A DNA stretch of 64,000 nt from contig NC_072472.1 of assembly GCF_027596085.1 (NCBI RefSeq), positions 16,555,971 through 16,619,970 of the forward strand, written 5' to 3'. Positions 1 to 11,610 of this stretch are shown in pieces (position 1 is the stretch's first letter; each line of letters opens with the position of its first letter). Below the pieces are notes generated by a model, which searched no databases, was not told the origin of the DNA, and saw only the letters and a program-made list of their open reading frames with translations. The stretch is from Anoplopoma fimbria. Its lineage: Eukaryota > Chordata > Actinopteri > Perciformes > Anoplopomatidae. A program made the translations under genes and the position numbers.

Positions 1-3000
1 GACAGGGCAGGGGCAGATCATATCGATAATGTCCTGACAAAACTGGTTGACCCCTAACATTAATGTACATTAAGAGTTGCGAGTTAGGAATCATGGAACA
101 ACCAAGATATCACTAGGACAACAGAGCACAACAGATCATGTGTTCAATGTGTTGACAAAATGGTGGACAATGAAACAATAAATAAGGGCCCTATCTCGAA
201 TTGAGTGAAAAACTATTTGGGTATGCGCCCTGGGATTTGTGTCTGTTCTAAAATGTACTGGGTTTTTTACGTGGGCCATGCTTTACCTATCCACCAAGTT
301 TCATGAAAATAAAACATTCTTTGCGGAGGTAAAAATGATATATAATGTAGTAAAACACTGCTGGATATCAAGGGAAACTATCAAGTGAAGTTTCTCACAT
401 GTCCTGGGTAACTGAAACTCATATGGAGCGATGATTTGTTAGTGGAGAGTGATATGAAGGTTAGGGGTGTGTGATGGGCTACCGTAGAAGAAGGAGATGC
501 CAAGGCACATGAAGAGGGTGATGATGATGAGGCCGAAACTAGTGCTGAAGGAGTCAATGAGAGTGAACCAATAAATCCCTCCCTATGAAGACACAGACAG
601 CACGGTGAATGTGAGAGGGAGAACAGAGAAGATGCATTTTGCCATTTCATGCGTCACTTACTACAGTGTAACACACTCACATTAGTCACCAACAGGAGAC
701 CCATTAGGTAGAAGCAGAAACACAGAGCGCCCAAGAACAGGGTTTTGTGCAGCATGTTTACTCTGAGGTGCGGAAACTCATCCAGCACGGCCGTTGTGAT
801 GCCCTCCATGTTGCCAAACTGTGAAGCAGCAGAGCAGAATGTTTCAAACATACGGAGGCTCGTACAACTTTATTTCTTCTAATGTCTTTGTGCAGTACGT
901 GGCCTTACCAGCGTGTCGATCCCAAGCATAAAGAGCATGAGGAAGAACATAATGGACCAGAACACGGAGCCTGGCAGCAGAGCAAGGGCCTCTGGGTAAG
1001 CAACGAAGGCCAACCCAGGACCTGACGGCAAACAGGAATACATCAAGAAGTTTAATACAAATGCAGTGAATTATTTTAAGTAATTAAGTTAAATTATTTA
1101 ATTGCTCTATAATCAAGGCCATTTTATACAAAGAAATGCAGCCTCAGAAGGAAGATGGACACAAAAATACACACATATCCCATCAACAACATTTTCAGCC
1201 TTATTTTCAGATTCTTTTTTTTTTTTTTTTACATAGTTCAGATTTTGTTAGAAATGCAATATTCAGTTAGTCTGGTCATCTGGAATAAAGATAGATTACT
1301 GGACAAAATGAGCACAGTATCTACCTGAATCTGCCACCTCTCCCACAGGTACTCCCTTCTTCCATGCCATGTGACCCAGGATTGAGAATATTGCAAATCC
1401 TGCAAAGAAGCTGGTGCAGCAGTTTCCTCCAGTGATAATCAAAGTGTCCCTGAAATCGTAAATTAAGAATCTGAACCCATTATGACCGCAACAATAGAGC
1501 AAATGGTTCATCAGAGTACAAACTCACCTGATGACATTGTTGTCAAACTTATTGTAAGAGGCCATAGAAAGCAGCCCTCCAACGCCAATACCTAAGGAAT
1601 AAAAGACCTGTGAGGCCGCGTCATTCCACACCTGCAATGCACCAGACAGAAATATGTGTTAAACAGTGAAAGCATCTAGTTATTTATTAAGCGGCAATAC
1701 ATCATTGTCACGGGCTGTTCAGCCTCATACGTGCCCGTCTACCATCAGAAGTACCTGTGCATTAGCTAACCGGCTCCAGTCCGGTGTGAGGTAGAAGGTA
1801 ATGCCCTGAAGAGAGCCCTCAAGTGTGGCACCTCTGATGATCAAAACAATGAGCACAAAGTACGGGAAGGTAGCCGTTACATAAACCACCTGAAAGCACA
1901 GACGGCACAGACACATTAGACACGATATGACAGCAAAAGGGCAGGATCTTATCTGTGCTTTGTGGGAGCTGACAATGACAACTTTGTGTGGATTCACCTT
2001 GCCAGAGCTGCGGATACCCTTGAGCATACACAGGAAGATGATGACCCAGGCAGCCAGGAGGCACAGGGCCAGGGGCCACCTGACCGGGCCCGGGTCGTGG
2101 AGGCCCTCACTGTTTACTACACCCAGCACCTGCTCGCTGCAAGACACACAAGTCAAGCACAAGCATGTAAAACAGCACACCTCTTACCAGACCTATTGCC
2201 ACACGTTATAATGCATTAACTGATGCACAATGAACAGGGCACGGCCGTTAAACTGGATTTATTAATAACTGTGAGCGTGAGTGAAGGCATCTGAAGAAAA
2301 ATACAATTGTTCATAGCTCTCTACAGTTTCCATTACCTCGCAGATTTTAACATGTATATTCATGAACACTGTCATGTATCACACATTGGTTTACAAACTA
2401 TGATACAGTATGAGGAGAGGTGAAAAGTAGACAGGAAGTTGGTTGTTTCCGTCGTTAGAAGCAATAGAGAGTATGTAATCTGTTCTGACGGTCCTGTAAT
2501 CCCATGCAGTTCATTTGAAATGCTCTACCAAAAAGGCTGTGGTTTCTGTCCTCTTTAAGCTGCTACACCTTTTCTCAGTTCAATTTTATTCATTTAATTT
2601 TATTAATCCCCAGCAGGGAAATTAAAAAGTATTACATTACATTACATTACAGTCATTTAGCAGACGCTTTTATCCAAAGCGACTTACAGGAAGTGTATTC
2701 AACATAGGTATTCAACAGAACTACTAGTCACCAGAAGTCATAAGTGCATCTCCTTTCTTAAACAAGCATCTTAAAGCATAAACCAGAGCAAAAGTATAGT
2801 GCAGAGGCAAATTACTACGAAAACAATAATTGGAACAGACTAATACGAATACAATAAGTGCTACAAACTACTACGAATAGGATAAGTGCAATAGACAAAT
2901 ACGAATACAATAAGTGCAACAACTAATACGAATGCAATAAGTGCAGAAACAAACTAATACAAATACAATAAGTGCTACGAGGAAGGCTCAGGGTAGTACT

Positions 3001-6000
3001 TCTTGAAGAGGTATCTGCAGCAGAGCGCATACACGTCTAGTCAGTAGTGGGGATGGAAAGACTCATCGAGTGGTGAGTTCACTAGAGAAATGGCATTTCT
3101 CAAAGACTCTGAATGCCTGCTATGCTTCTTTTGCTCTGGTAATGGGGTCAACAAACTGACCTAGATATTGTACCTTGCCTCTGAATGATCCATTTGGTTT
3201 GTTTGCCATATATCAATAAACCCTGACTTTTACTTGAAACACACTCAAGGCTGTCATTGAGGCACTGTGGCCGCAAAACGTATTCAGAGATCTGAGGACT
3301 AACTTTGATACCTAAATTGTAAAGTATTAAGGTCATAAGGTCTTACCACTGTTGTTACAAAAATGTGAGGACTTAAATTAATGTGTAATGAAATATATTT
3401 TCACCCATTTTATAAGGTGTTATATCAACTTAAAAGGTGAAAAATTAACCAGTTTGAAGAGTCCATTCATTGTAAAGAATCAAGTGTTTGTTATTGAAAG
3501 ACAAAGTATTTGATCAGGGCGTGTGTGCAGAATACTGCTAGAGCTATTTACAAGTGAAAAAGCAGTGGACAATGTGTAATATAAAATAAAACGACATATT
3601 CATTAACATGAAGATGCATGGGTCATTTGTTTGAAAAGAGCCTGTATAGATTTGTGTAGGAAGCGTTTTCACAAAAAAAGAAAGAAAAACTTACTTCCAG
3701 AATTTCTCTGTGGGGCTGAGGCCTTTACCAGTGGAGCTATTACCAGTGCCGTTTCCACAGAGACCCAGGTTGGCTACAGCCTCACAGGACCAGGGCAGAG
3801 GGCTCTGGAACGAGCTGCCCAGGTAGTAAAACGTCCACGCTATAATGATGTTATAGTACAGACACACCAGCGTGGACACACAGAGCATCCCAATGCCAAT
3901 ACCTACAGGAAGAGATACAGCCGTAAGTATCTCAGAAAAAAAACTGGATATACACGATTATGTAAGGATAACATTTGAGATATCAGTTGGCTTGTTTCAG
4001 TATACAGGTAGCTATGAACCTGCTGTTGTATAAAGTGGTATAAGGAATAAAAAATATATTTAATGAACACATCAGAGTGTGTCACTCCTTCCAGTTAAAA
4101 ATGTAAAACTACTTCTTGTGATAAAAACTCTTTCTGGCGCTATTTCTGGTTCTAAGCAAGTTCTTTATCAGATGTTTATTTTTATCAGCTGTGGCATTCT
4201 TAAGGTTAGCCACATGATGTATTTTAGTGAGGCGAAGATGTGAGTCAGCCGGATATTTTCTTTGACTATAATGTTAGTCTGGACTGACTGGTGACAAGGG
4301 CATTTTGATGTCAGCTTGAGATCTTACTTACTTCAAATTGGATGCTCAAGATTCCAGGAGAATTGATGTAGAACTGTGACGCAATATTTCTGTAACATCT
4401 AACATCGTCTCACTAATTACATTAAGTCTCCACCCTGATATAATTATCTCCAAAAGGTTTCAAAGTTGTGTCACTGAATTACAGTGTCAATAAGCTGCTG
4501 AATATTTGGCTCAAAAGCATGATGATACAGGAGGGGTGTTACCTTTGAGCAGAGGGCAGCATTTCCACACGGTGATGGGGCCGGCTGCTCCGTACTGGCC
4601 TAAACTTAGCTCCATGAGGAACAGTGGGACACCCGTGACGAATAGCATAATGAAGTAGGGGATGAGAAACACACCTGTGAAGAATACGCCATGAAAAGAA
4701 AAAAATACGCCATGTTGAGGGATGGTGGTGCTTAGTGTAAACATCCACTACAAAGACTTGTTTTGTGCAGCAACATTCTGACGGCCTGTAGTGGCAGGTT
4801 AACTAACACAGTCTCTGTCTAGGTGGCGCTTCACAGACAGATGTTGTTCAGCTTTACTGTAAGTCAAGCCCCAACATGTTTGATTTCAGATGGAGATGTA
4901 TGGTGCATCGGGCTGGGTTAGGCAGGTAGACATGTTTCTGCTGTGTAATCAAGGAAAACCTATAGGATTAGTAAAAGAATTGTGTTCCAGCTCCCAGTAC
5001 TAAAAGGCTGCAATGGAGAGCTCTAGACTGAGTGTGTGGAAAGTTTGCCGTCATGATTAGGAAGACAGTGCACACCCAAGGGCAGGGCAAAGAGGGCCTC
5101 TTGCCCAAATGGGTGTAACAAATCCTTATAGACGTACGGTACACCCAGGCATTTAAAGAATTTCAGACTTTTAAAGGGGCAGAGAACATGCTTGTAGGCT
5201 GCTCACCTCCTCCATTGCGATAACAAAGGTACGGGAACCGCCACACGTTCCCCAGGCCCACACAGTACCCGATACAGGAGAGCAAGAACTCGTACTTCCC
5301 TCCCCACTGCCCCCTCGGGATGATCTGAGGTGGAGCAGGACTTGGGGCTCTGGAGTCACACTGTGGCTGTGGTGAAGGCGTAGCTGTTGAGTGGTTGCCA
5401 TCTTGAGTGACAGAATGCCCATTCCAGTGTACTGAATTCTAGAAGAAATAAAATCCCAGATTAAAAAGGTTCAGAGAGGAGTTGTACAGTATTACAGACT
5501 TGAAAATCTGGAATTTGCCAATTCAATTTGCCTTGTCATTAGAAATTAGTCAAGTTGCCTATATGTGGATTATAGAACAGCACAGCAACTTTTTGTTGAT
5601 TATTCAATTAATCAAACAGACAAAAATGAATCAATGACAATGATCAATGATTCATTATTGTTTGAGTACTTTACCAAGTAAAAACACCAAACATTCACTG
5701 GCTACAATGTAAATATGATATCATTACTGGGTAAAAATAACTCATTTTTTGCGTGTGATTGGTGACCCAGTGTTGTTGTGCTCATGGGTACTGGGTAAAC
5801 TTTACCAAGTACAGGATCGGTTCTAGATTGACCCAAATTGGATTTAGAATTGACCCAGTATTTTATTTACGGTGTGTAGATCTTTTATTTAAACTGTAAA
5901 ACAATTGTGTCAGGTTTACCCTATCTTTCATTCTAACTCATGAAGTGTTAAAACCATCAACTAGATTACTTCTTCCTCTTCCCGCAGGTCGTCCATATCA

Positions 6001-6801
6001 AAAGAAGAGAGGAACTATTTTCTCATGTCAGGTCTCAGGGAGGAAGTCTGATAAAAATGAACAGCAGGACTTCTCCTTTATGTGCTGTTGCTCTCTTTGT
6101 TAAGTGTTTAAAGATGAATAGTTCATCAATTACTCCAAGGACACAAATTCAATAACCATACAGTTTCATTAAAAGTAGGAACCACAGAGAACATATATCA
6201 TAGAGCTTACAAACATATCAAACATTTACTTAATTCGCCTATTTGAGAAGCTTGAACTAGTTCATGTTTGGTATTAATGCTTGAAAGACAACTGCAACAA
6301 TTAATCAATTATATAAATGGTTGGCTGTTACTTATTTGTCCATCAACTCATCAATAGGGATGCACCAATACCAACATCAGGCCTATGCTGACTCAATTAG
6401 CTGGATTGTGTATGGGTGACAATGAAGCCAAATCAGTTCAATTCTGTTCTAATTTTTGAATTCTATCCACATCATATACTGGAATTGTAATTATTGATAA
6501 AGTTTTGGCCAAGTCGTCTGCATTTTAAACAGTATACCCATGAACTGTAATTCCTTTTAATATAGAAGATTGTTTACCATCCAGTATTTATTATTTCAAT
6601 AATAAATAACAATTTAGTAAATATTCATGGATTTATTTGTTACATTAGGAAAGCATTGTTTATGTCAACCCTGATGCCTTACACCTATAAAAATAATTTT
6701 AGTCACTTTCAAACAGTGAAGCATACAGCCTAGTGATAAAACAGAGCCCTACCTGTATTACGATCGGGACTAGAAAGGTCTGATTGCTGTAGTGCCTCCA
6801 T
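1..6801 (-). CDS. SLC6-family Na+/Cl- dependent amino-acid transporter (3' end beyond the window)
   Basis: This is a plasma-membrane symporter that uses Na+ and Cl- gradients to import amino acids. Coding exons in transcript order are 6753-6801, 5207-5431, 4543-4674, 3695-3902, 1998-2136, 1755-1889, 1528-1631, 1325-1449, 909-1021, 681-818, 483-582 and 1-53. All junctions have GT/AG and matching phases, giving 507 codons so far. TM1 carries the family signature [18 protein letters not shown]2 reads [14 protein letters not shown]6 reads [20 protein letters not shown], and TM8 contains [13 protein letters not shown]. The loop after TM3 is short and has NGTGNSS glycosylation sites. The first coding exon ([11 protein letters not shown]...) is inferred from an ATG, a phase-1 donor and an acceptor at 5432-5433, and is the least certain part. 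From memory the sequence resembles the proline/glycine and ATB0,+ (SLC6A14) subgroup. The exact paralogue is unresolved, so no symbol is given. Confidence 0.9.
2628..3090. repeat. L2-like LINE/SINE tail with ATTAC array and degenerate 30-bp repeats
   Basis: An (ATTAC)n run is followed by a CATTTAGCAGACGCTTTTAT-type motif, the reverse complement of a 3' tail common to teleost L2-type LINEs and V-SINEs. From about 2800 to 2985 there are several degenerate copies of a roughly 30-bp unit around ACTAATACGAATACAATAAG. The block lies in an intron of the SLC6 gene. The family name is from memory; the motif and periodicity are seen directly. Confidence 0.7.
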
Positions 6802-7034
6802 ACTAATTGATTAAATAACTGATCGTTGCAGCTCTAAAAAAAACAAAACTGAATGAACAATTCCTTTTACTGAGGACTTTTTTTTATAATTGAAACAACA
6901 AAAATACACCGTTAACTAAATACATAGAGATCCTGAATATTTTAGAAACAATGCAAAGACTGCCATTTGAGGTTCTGGTCAGCATTGTGTATCTTAGAAA
7001 ACTGAAATCATGAATGCCAACATGGATTAAAATG

Positions 7035-7101
7035 TTTAACTTAACCATCACCACCGATCATCAGTGTGTCAGTGATGATCGGTGGTGATGGTTAAGTTAA
7101 A
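7035..7101. repeat. Perfect inverted repeat, 29-bp arms, 9-nt loop
   Basis: Positions 7035-7063 and 7073-7101 are exact reverse complements separated by GTGTGTCAG. The arms contain ACCATCACCACCGATCATCA and its complement. An A/T-rich run of TTAAAAAA units follows directly. The element sits upstream of the inferred first coding exon of the SLC6 gene. No family is recognised. Confidence 0.9.
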
Positions 7102-7699
7102 AAAAATTAAAAAATTAAAAAAACTTGAGAAAAGTCAGGGCAAACACATCTGCTGCAGAGTACACACACGGTTTATCCCCACACCGTGTCGGTGTATGAA
7201 GACTATCCTGAAAGGTGAGCGCAATGTGGACGGACAGGTTAGACTGCTTCATCTAACTAAATGCCCTGACCAGTAACCTTTACCTCTGAAAAGGTTACAT
7301 TAAATCCCCCTTAATGTCCACCATGAAACCAGTCTTAAAACACAAAACACACAGTGAAATGTTCGTTGTGGACCTGGCGGTGAAGAGTCTGCACAACCTC
7401 CGCTCCTACCTGCGCGGTGTCCGCACTGTCTCCAGCCGGGCTCCCGAGCGCTGCTTTGCCGTTTCCGTCCTGCATTTCACCCCCCCACCCCCAGACCGGC
7501 CCGCACAGGTGCTGCTTCTCTGGCTTTATTTGCCACCCGTCAATCCATATTTTTTTAAAAGGGAGAGTTCTCTTGGAAGTGCACCGGTTTGATGCTGTAG
7601 TTTGAATGGCAGTTTAAGAAGTACGGTCGGTGTTGTTAGCCGACTGTGACACGGCGAGGGAGACATCAGCGATGACGAGATAAGGAAGCGGGCCGGTGG

Positions 7700-7778
7700 G
7701 CGGTGAATGTCAGGGAGGAGGGAGGGAGGAAGGAGGGAGGGGAGGAAGGAGGGAGGGAGGAGGGAGGGGGAGGAAGTG
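7700..7778 (+). repeat. Purine-rich GGAGGGAGG tract (G-quadruplex-prone)
   Basis: About 80 bp consist almost wholly of GGAGG, GGGAGG and GGAAGG units on the plus strand, with many runs of three or more G. It lies between the divergent SLC6 and SLAIN-like genes. A consensus donor in the minus orientation (CAGCAG then GTAAGG) lies just upstream at 7804, which could end an untranslated SLC6 exon. Confidence 0.75.
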
Positions 7779-8039
7779 CAGCACACGGGCCTCCTCCTCC
7801 CTTACCTGCTGTGCTTTGTGGCAGATGAAGGCGGGATTGATACAAATATGTTATGGAGAGATATCTGGAGGTTGGCAACGTCATAATAAATCATGAAATT
7901 ATGCAACCATCTAACCATTTATTTTAGAATAATGTCACACAAGTATTAATGCTATTATGAAGAATGTATTAAGTGTAATGTTTTGTTGTGCCATATAAGT
8001 ATGTAATAGTATGACATCTTAATGGACCCTGGTTCAAAC

Positions 8040-8095
8040 TACATTACATTACATTACATTACATTACAGTCATTTAGCAAACGCTTTTACCCATC
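8040..8095. repeat. Second L2-like tail with (ACATT)n array
   Basis: Five ACATT units lead into CAGTCATTTAGCAAACGCTT, a near copy of the motif at 2628-2690. It is truncated soon after. Confidence 0.65.
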
Positions 8096-9048
8096 AGAAA
8101 CAACAACATTTGTAGCCCATGATGTATAATGTTACTTTAAAAAAGGTCATGAACAGGTACATAAAGCCACTTAAAGTTCATTCTTGTCCTTGGTAGTTGT
8201 AACATAAGTTCTAAACAGTAAGTGAATGAACACTGAGTTAACGCAAATCAATCAAAATTGTTCCCTTCATTATGATTTTGCTGCTTTAAAATGTCCCATC
8301 TGTCTATTCATGTATTTATACATTCAACTTGTTGGCTGCGGAATATCTGAGAAGTATATGTGGGTGGGTTTGAGAGAGAGAGAGAGAGAGAGAAGAGAAA
8401 CATTTCTGACCGCACTTCACAGTACAACTTCCTTAGGTGTGATGAGTGAGTCGGATTGGCTCACATTTGAAAACAATCAACCACAGACATTCAGCAATAG
8501 CATTTGATATGAGAACCAAAGAAACCAGCTGCACGGTAAACGAAAGCTCCTCACACCAAAAAGAACATAAGCTGATATAGTGAAGGCCATATAGAGGAGA
8601 AAACACATCTCCTCTACCAACTAACACTACAGAGGGAGACATTTTATATGACTCAACCAAGGCTTTTGTAAATAGCCTTTAGTTTTGAAGGTGTGATGTT
8701 GAGTGTCTCCCTTTTTCTTTCTTAGTAGCAACTCACTGCCTCTTTAATCTCCATAAGCTCCTGATGCTTCTCTAAATCCATCCAATCTGTTGGGTGTCTA
8801 TACTTAACAGCCCTACTCAACAATTCTGGGTCAATAGAGAGTGCAGTGAAGCTACACTGTTGCTGCTTGTGCAGAGCAAAATTACCCCAATTGGAACTTT
8901 AAAGAATCACATTGTTGACAATGAAGATGGAGATTTAGCCCAATTTCATCAGCACCAGCTAACTTTCTCATGACGGAGGACGGAGATGGAATAAAAACAT
9001 AACTTGACGAGAGCTTGAAGAAGTGAGAAGAGGATTTCATTGAGAAAA

Positions 9049-11610
9049 ATGGACCTCCAAAACCAATTGATATGCGACTGGAGACAGTTTTTTTCCAATC
9101 AGCCACCAGTGGGGTTTGATACCAGTGCAAACCATCATCGTCTCTTCAGTGAGTTGAGAGGCAGCCCTGTCAGGCTGGAAGGCAATTCAGATCCATACCG
9201 CAGCATATGGAAGGACGCTGAGCAGGAAAGAGTCAAGAGATGTAACAATCGCTCATTTGCCATTGACGCTAGAATTAGACTGGATAATTTGAAGTCAGGT
9301 TGTAATTCACCCTTGCCTTGTGGTGACACGGATATGATGTTGTACAACTATAACGTTCAAAAAGACATCTGGGACAGGGAAGAGTCAGGGGAGGAAGAGT
9401 CAGAGGAGGAAGAGTCTGAGGAGGAAGAGTCTGAGGAGGAAGAGTCTGAGGAGGAAGAGTCTGCTTTGGACTCGGTGGAGCTCCTTGATGTAGAGGACGA
9501 TGAGCAGGATGAAGAGAGCTGGTAGGTGCCATCAGGTCTACATAAATATTATTCAAGTGGGACTTCAGGCTAGAAAGAAGTTTATCTTTCTTATTTTAGT
9601 AAAGGTGGGACAATGTTAAATGTGAAAACACAGGTTTAATCTATTGTCCATGTCACTATACACTTTAAAGTAACTTCTCAATCTGGTATTGGATCTGAAA
9701 ACTTATCTGAACAGGTCTGTTCTTGACATAGTGCAGGGGTGAGATGCGTTCATAGTATTCCTCACAAAGTATTCCTCACAGGTTATACGAGTCTCCAAAG
9801 AAGCAGGTGTTTGTGGAGAGAAGTGAGTCCGCTTTCCGATGGTGTCGACACGTCCTGGATAACCCGAGTCCTGAGATGGAGGCGGCATGTCGCTCACTGA
9901 AAAATAGGCTGGACCAAAGTAAGCAAGCAGCGCAGAGTCATTCATTGTCCTGTAAATAGTTGTAATATGAAAATAATATTCTAAGGGTGATTAGTTTGGC
10001 CACATGTTTATACTAACTCCCACCCTCTGTGTTGTCAGGATCAAGCAGTCATTTCTACAGAAGTCCTGCAGTTTTCCATCATAATGTGAGCTCTACAGAC
10101 AAACATCTGTGAGGACAACTCACACTATCTCTGATGGTTCAGGTAATATGATAATGCAAGCTTTACTGAAGTTAATGTAGAAATATACCATTTTTAAGGC
10201 CACTTTTATTGCAACACACTGACAACCGTTATGTTCATCCCCCAAAAATCTTTGATATCAGATATTTAGTAGCACATGCGTTATATTTATCATCTGCACA
10301 GATAATGAGCTGAGGATCTCCCATGACGCCATAACAACAAGCTACAGACTGCAGGACATCACAGATGTCCACATTATAGCTCGTATACAGGAAGCCAGTG
10401 AGTACAGAGGAATGTTTTTATCGATCAGGTGTACACTTCATACTCAGTGAATGTTGGATTGCATTAACCTTGGTCTATATTTTTACAGGTTTAAGACAGG
10501 ACTATGTGTCGACGCCTGCCAGGAGAAGTTCTGAGTCCTCAGTGAAGTTTCCGTCTGATTTTAACACCACTGTTGAAATTATTGGTGACTTCACTCCAGG
10601 AAATAAAACTGAGGCTTCATCTCCCTCTTGTTTTTACAGCCTGGTCTATCGGCAATGAGCTCTTTCCCTTGCCGGTCACCAACATCAGGAGCTGAGCAGG
10701 GCTGCCAAAGTCCAAAACTGGCCAGACTTCACCAGCAAGTCACCCAGTTCAAGCTGCTGAAACTCGCTCAGAATCAAGGTTCACAGAAAACGCAGTTTAT
10801 CTACTTCATCTGTAGTTGAAGTAGCGGAGACCATAGTCTGTCATCATGCTGACTATATCTTATTACGTGAGGGAAAGAGGAACTTTCTGTTCTTCAGTAG
10901 AAATAAATAAATCACTATATTAAATGAAAGAAATTGTCCAATTGATGAATATTATTGTTAATAATATCTGATAAAAATGAGGTGTCAATCCTATTGATAA
11001 AGTTATTTTCAACTTAAATGTAGATCCTCTCACCACATCAACAGTACTTGTACTTTAAATTGTGTGTGTGAACTAGACACAACCCTGATGTGTTTTACAG
11101 CAACATCACCAGGCAGGACCAGGTCTCCTCGGGGGACCAGCCTCCGCTCCCTCCAGGCTGTTAGAAACAGCCGAAGTCTAGACACTGAAGACGGCCAATC
11201 TGCTGACCAAATCCCTTACCCACCATCAGGTCTGGATCTGTTTCCTAACTTTAAAAGAAGAAAATACCAAGAAAATAATACTTTGAATACCTTATATGTC
11301 TGTACAAGGAGTACAAATTGGTCCTAAATTGTTTTTCTCAGGTGCGTCACCTGTCATAAACGGGTCGCCTTGCTGGTCTCCATCACTTTCTGCAGTGCCC
11401 GTGAACCCCAACAGCTCGTTGCACTCAGTGAGAGACTCCGCAGACAGGATGACGGCCGTGAAGAGATTGGTGAGGTCTCAGTCTCTCAGCCCCTGCAGGA
11501 TCCCTCACCCTGCTAAGGGGTACCTGTCTGTTCACGGACGTGTTTTTGCCTCACCTGACAGGTCCACCAGCAAAGCTTGGGGCAGAAATGTTACTCCCAC
11601 TCGAAGGTGA
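9049..11610 (+). CDS. SLAIN-motif microtubule-associated protein, divergent; exon 3 frameshifted in this sequence
   Basis: SLAIN proteins bind EB1 and CLASPs at microtubule plus ends and promote growth. Exons are 9049-9521, 9782-9918, (10039-10142), 10302-10397, 10489-10541, 10640-10778, 11101-11229 and 11342-11610. Family blocks are clear: EEESWLYESPKK, FRWCRHVLDNPSPEME, YRLQDITDVHIIARIQEASL, QVTQFKLLKLAQNQ and TSLRSLQAVRNSRSLDTED. A basic Ser/Pro tail contains CRIPHP, which resembles an EB1-binding SxIP site. The N-terminus is short and ends in an acidic repeat, unlike the coiled-coil start of SLAIN1/2. The ATG at 9049 is chosen because the frame has only a TTG upstream. Exon 3 is 104 nt and reads into TGA at 10110-10112; its neighbours need 105 nt or none. 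Skipping it gives an intact 431-codon frame. Family assignment is strong; the paralogue is unknown. Confidence 0.85.
9373..9465 (+). repeat. Coding minisatellite encoding acidic EEESE repeats
   Basis: Repeats of GAGGAAGAGTCTGAG (15 bp), about six copies, encode residues 109-139 of the SLAIN-like protein as tandem EEESE. The third-base differences are few, which suggests recent expansion. Confidence 0.9.

Larger units (their letters stand above)
6802..9048. other. Divergent intergenic region between the SLC6 and SLAIN-like genes
   Basis: No supported coding exon was seen here. It should hold the 5' leaders and promoters of both divergent genes. It also contains the 29-bp-arm hairpin (7035-7101), the purine tract (7700-7778), an ATTAC/L2-like tail (8040-8095) and a (GA)11 microsatellite (8372-8393). 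No clear TATA box or CpG-rich promoter stands out. Confidence 0.6.

Noticed and set aside
1..6801. Calling the transporter slc6a14 from X-type synteny
   Set aside because: Several motifs are nearer to the proline/glycine transporters; without an alignment the paralogue cannot be fixed.
7666..7884. Minus-strand ATG frame ending in a CAG-GTAAGG donor as first coding exon of the SLC6 gene
   Set aside because: Its phase would fit, but the peptide turns Pro/Leu/Ser low-complexity and the 6753-6801 exon is nearer and more plausible; the donor may instead end a 5' UTR exon.
9275..9556. Minus-strand Pro/Leu/Thr repeat frame
   Set aside because: Antisense of the EEESE minisatellite in the SLAIN-like gene.
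10086..10098. 13-nt GT...AG segment as an intron repairing SLAIN exon 3
   Set aside because: Far too short to be spliced by the vertebrate spliceosome.
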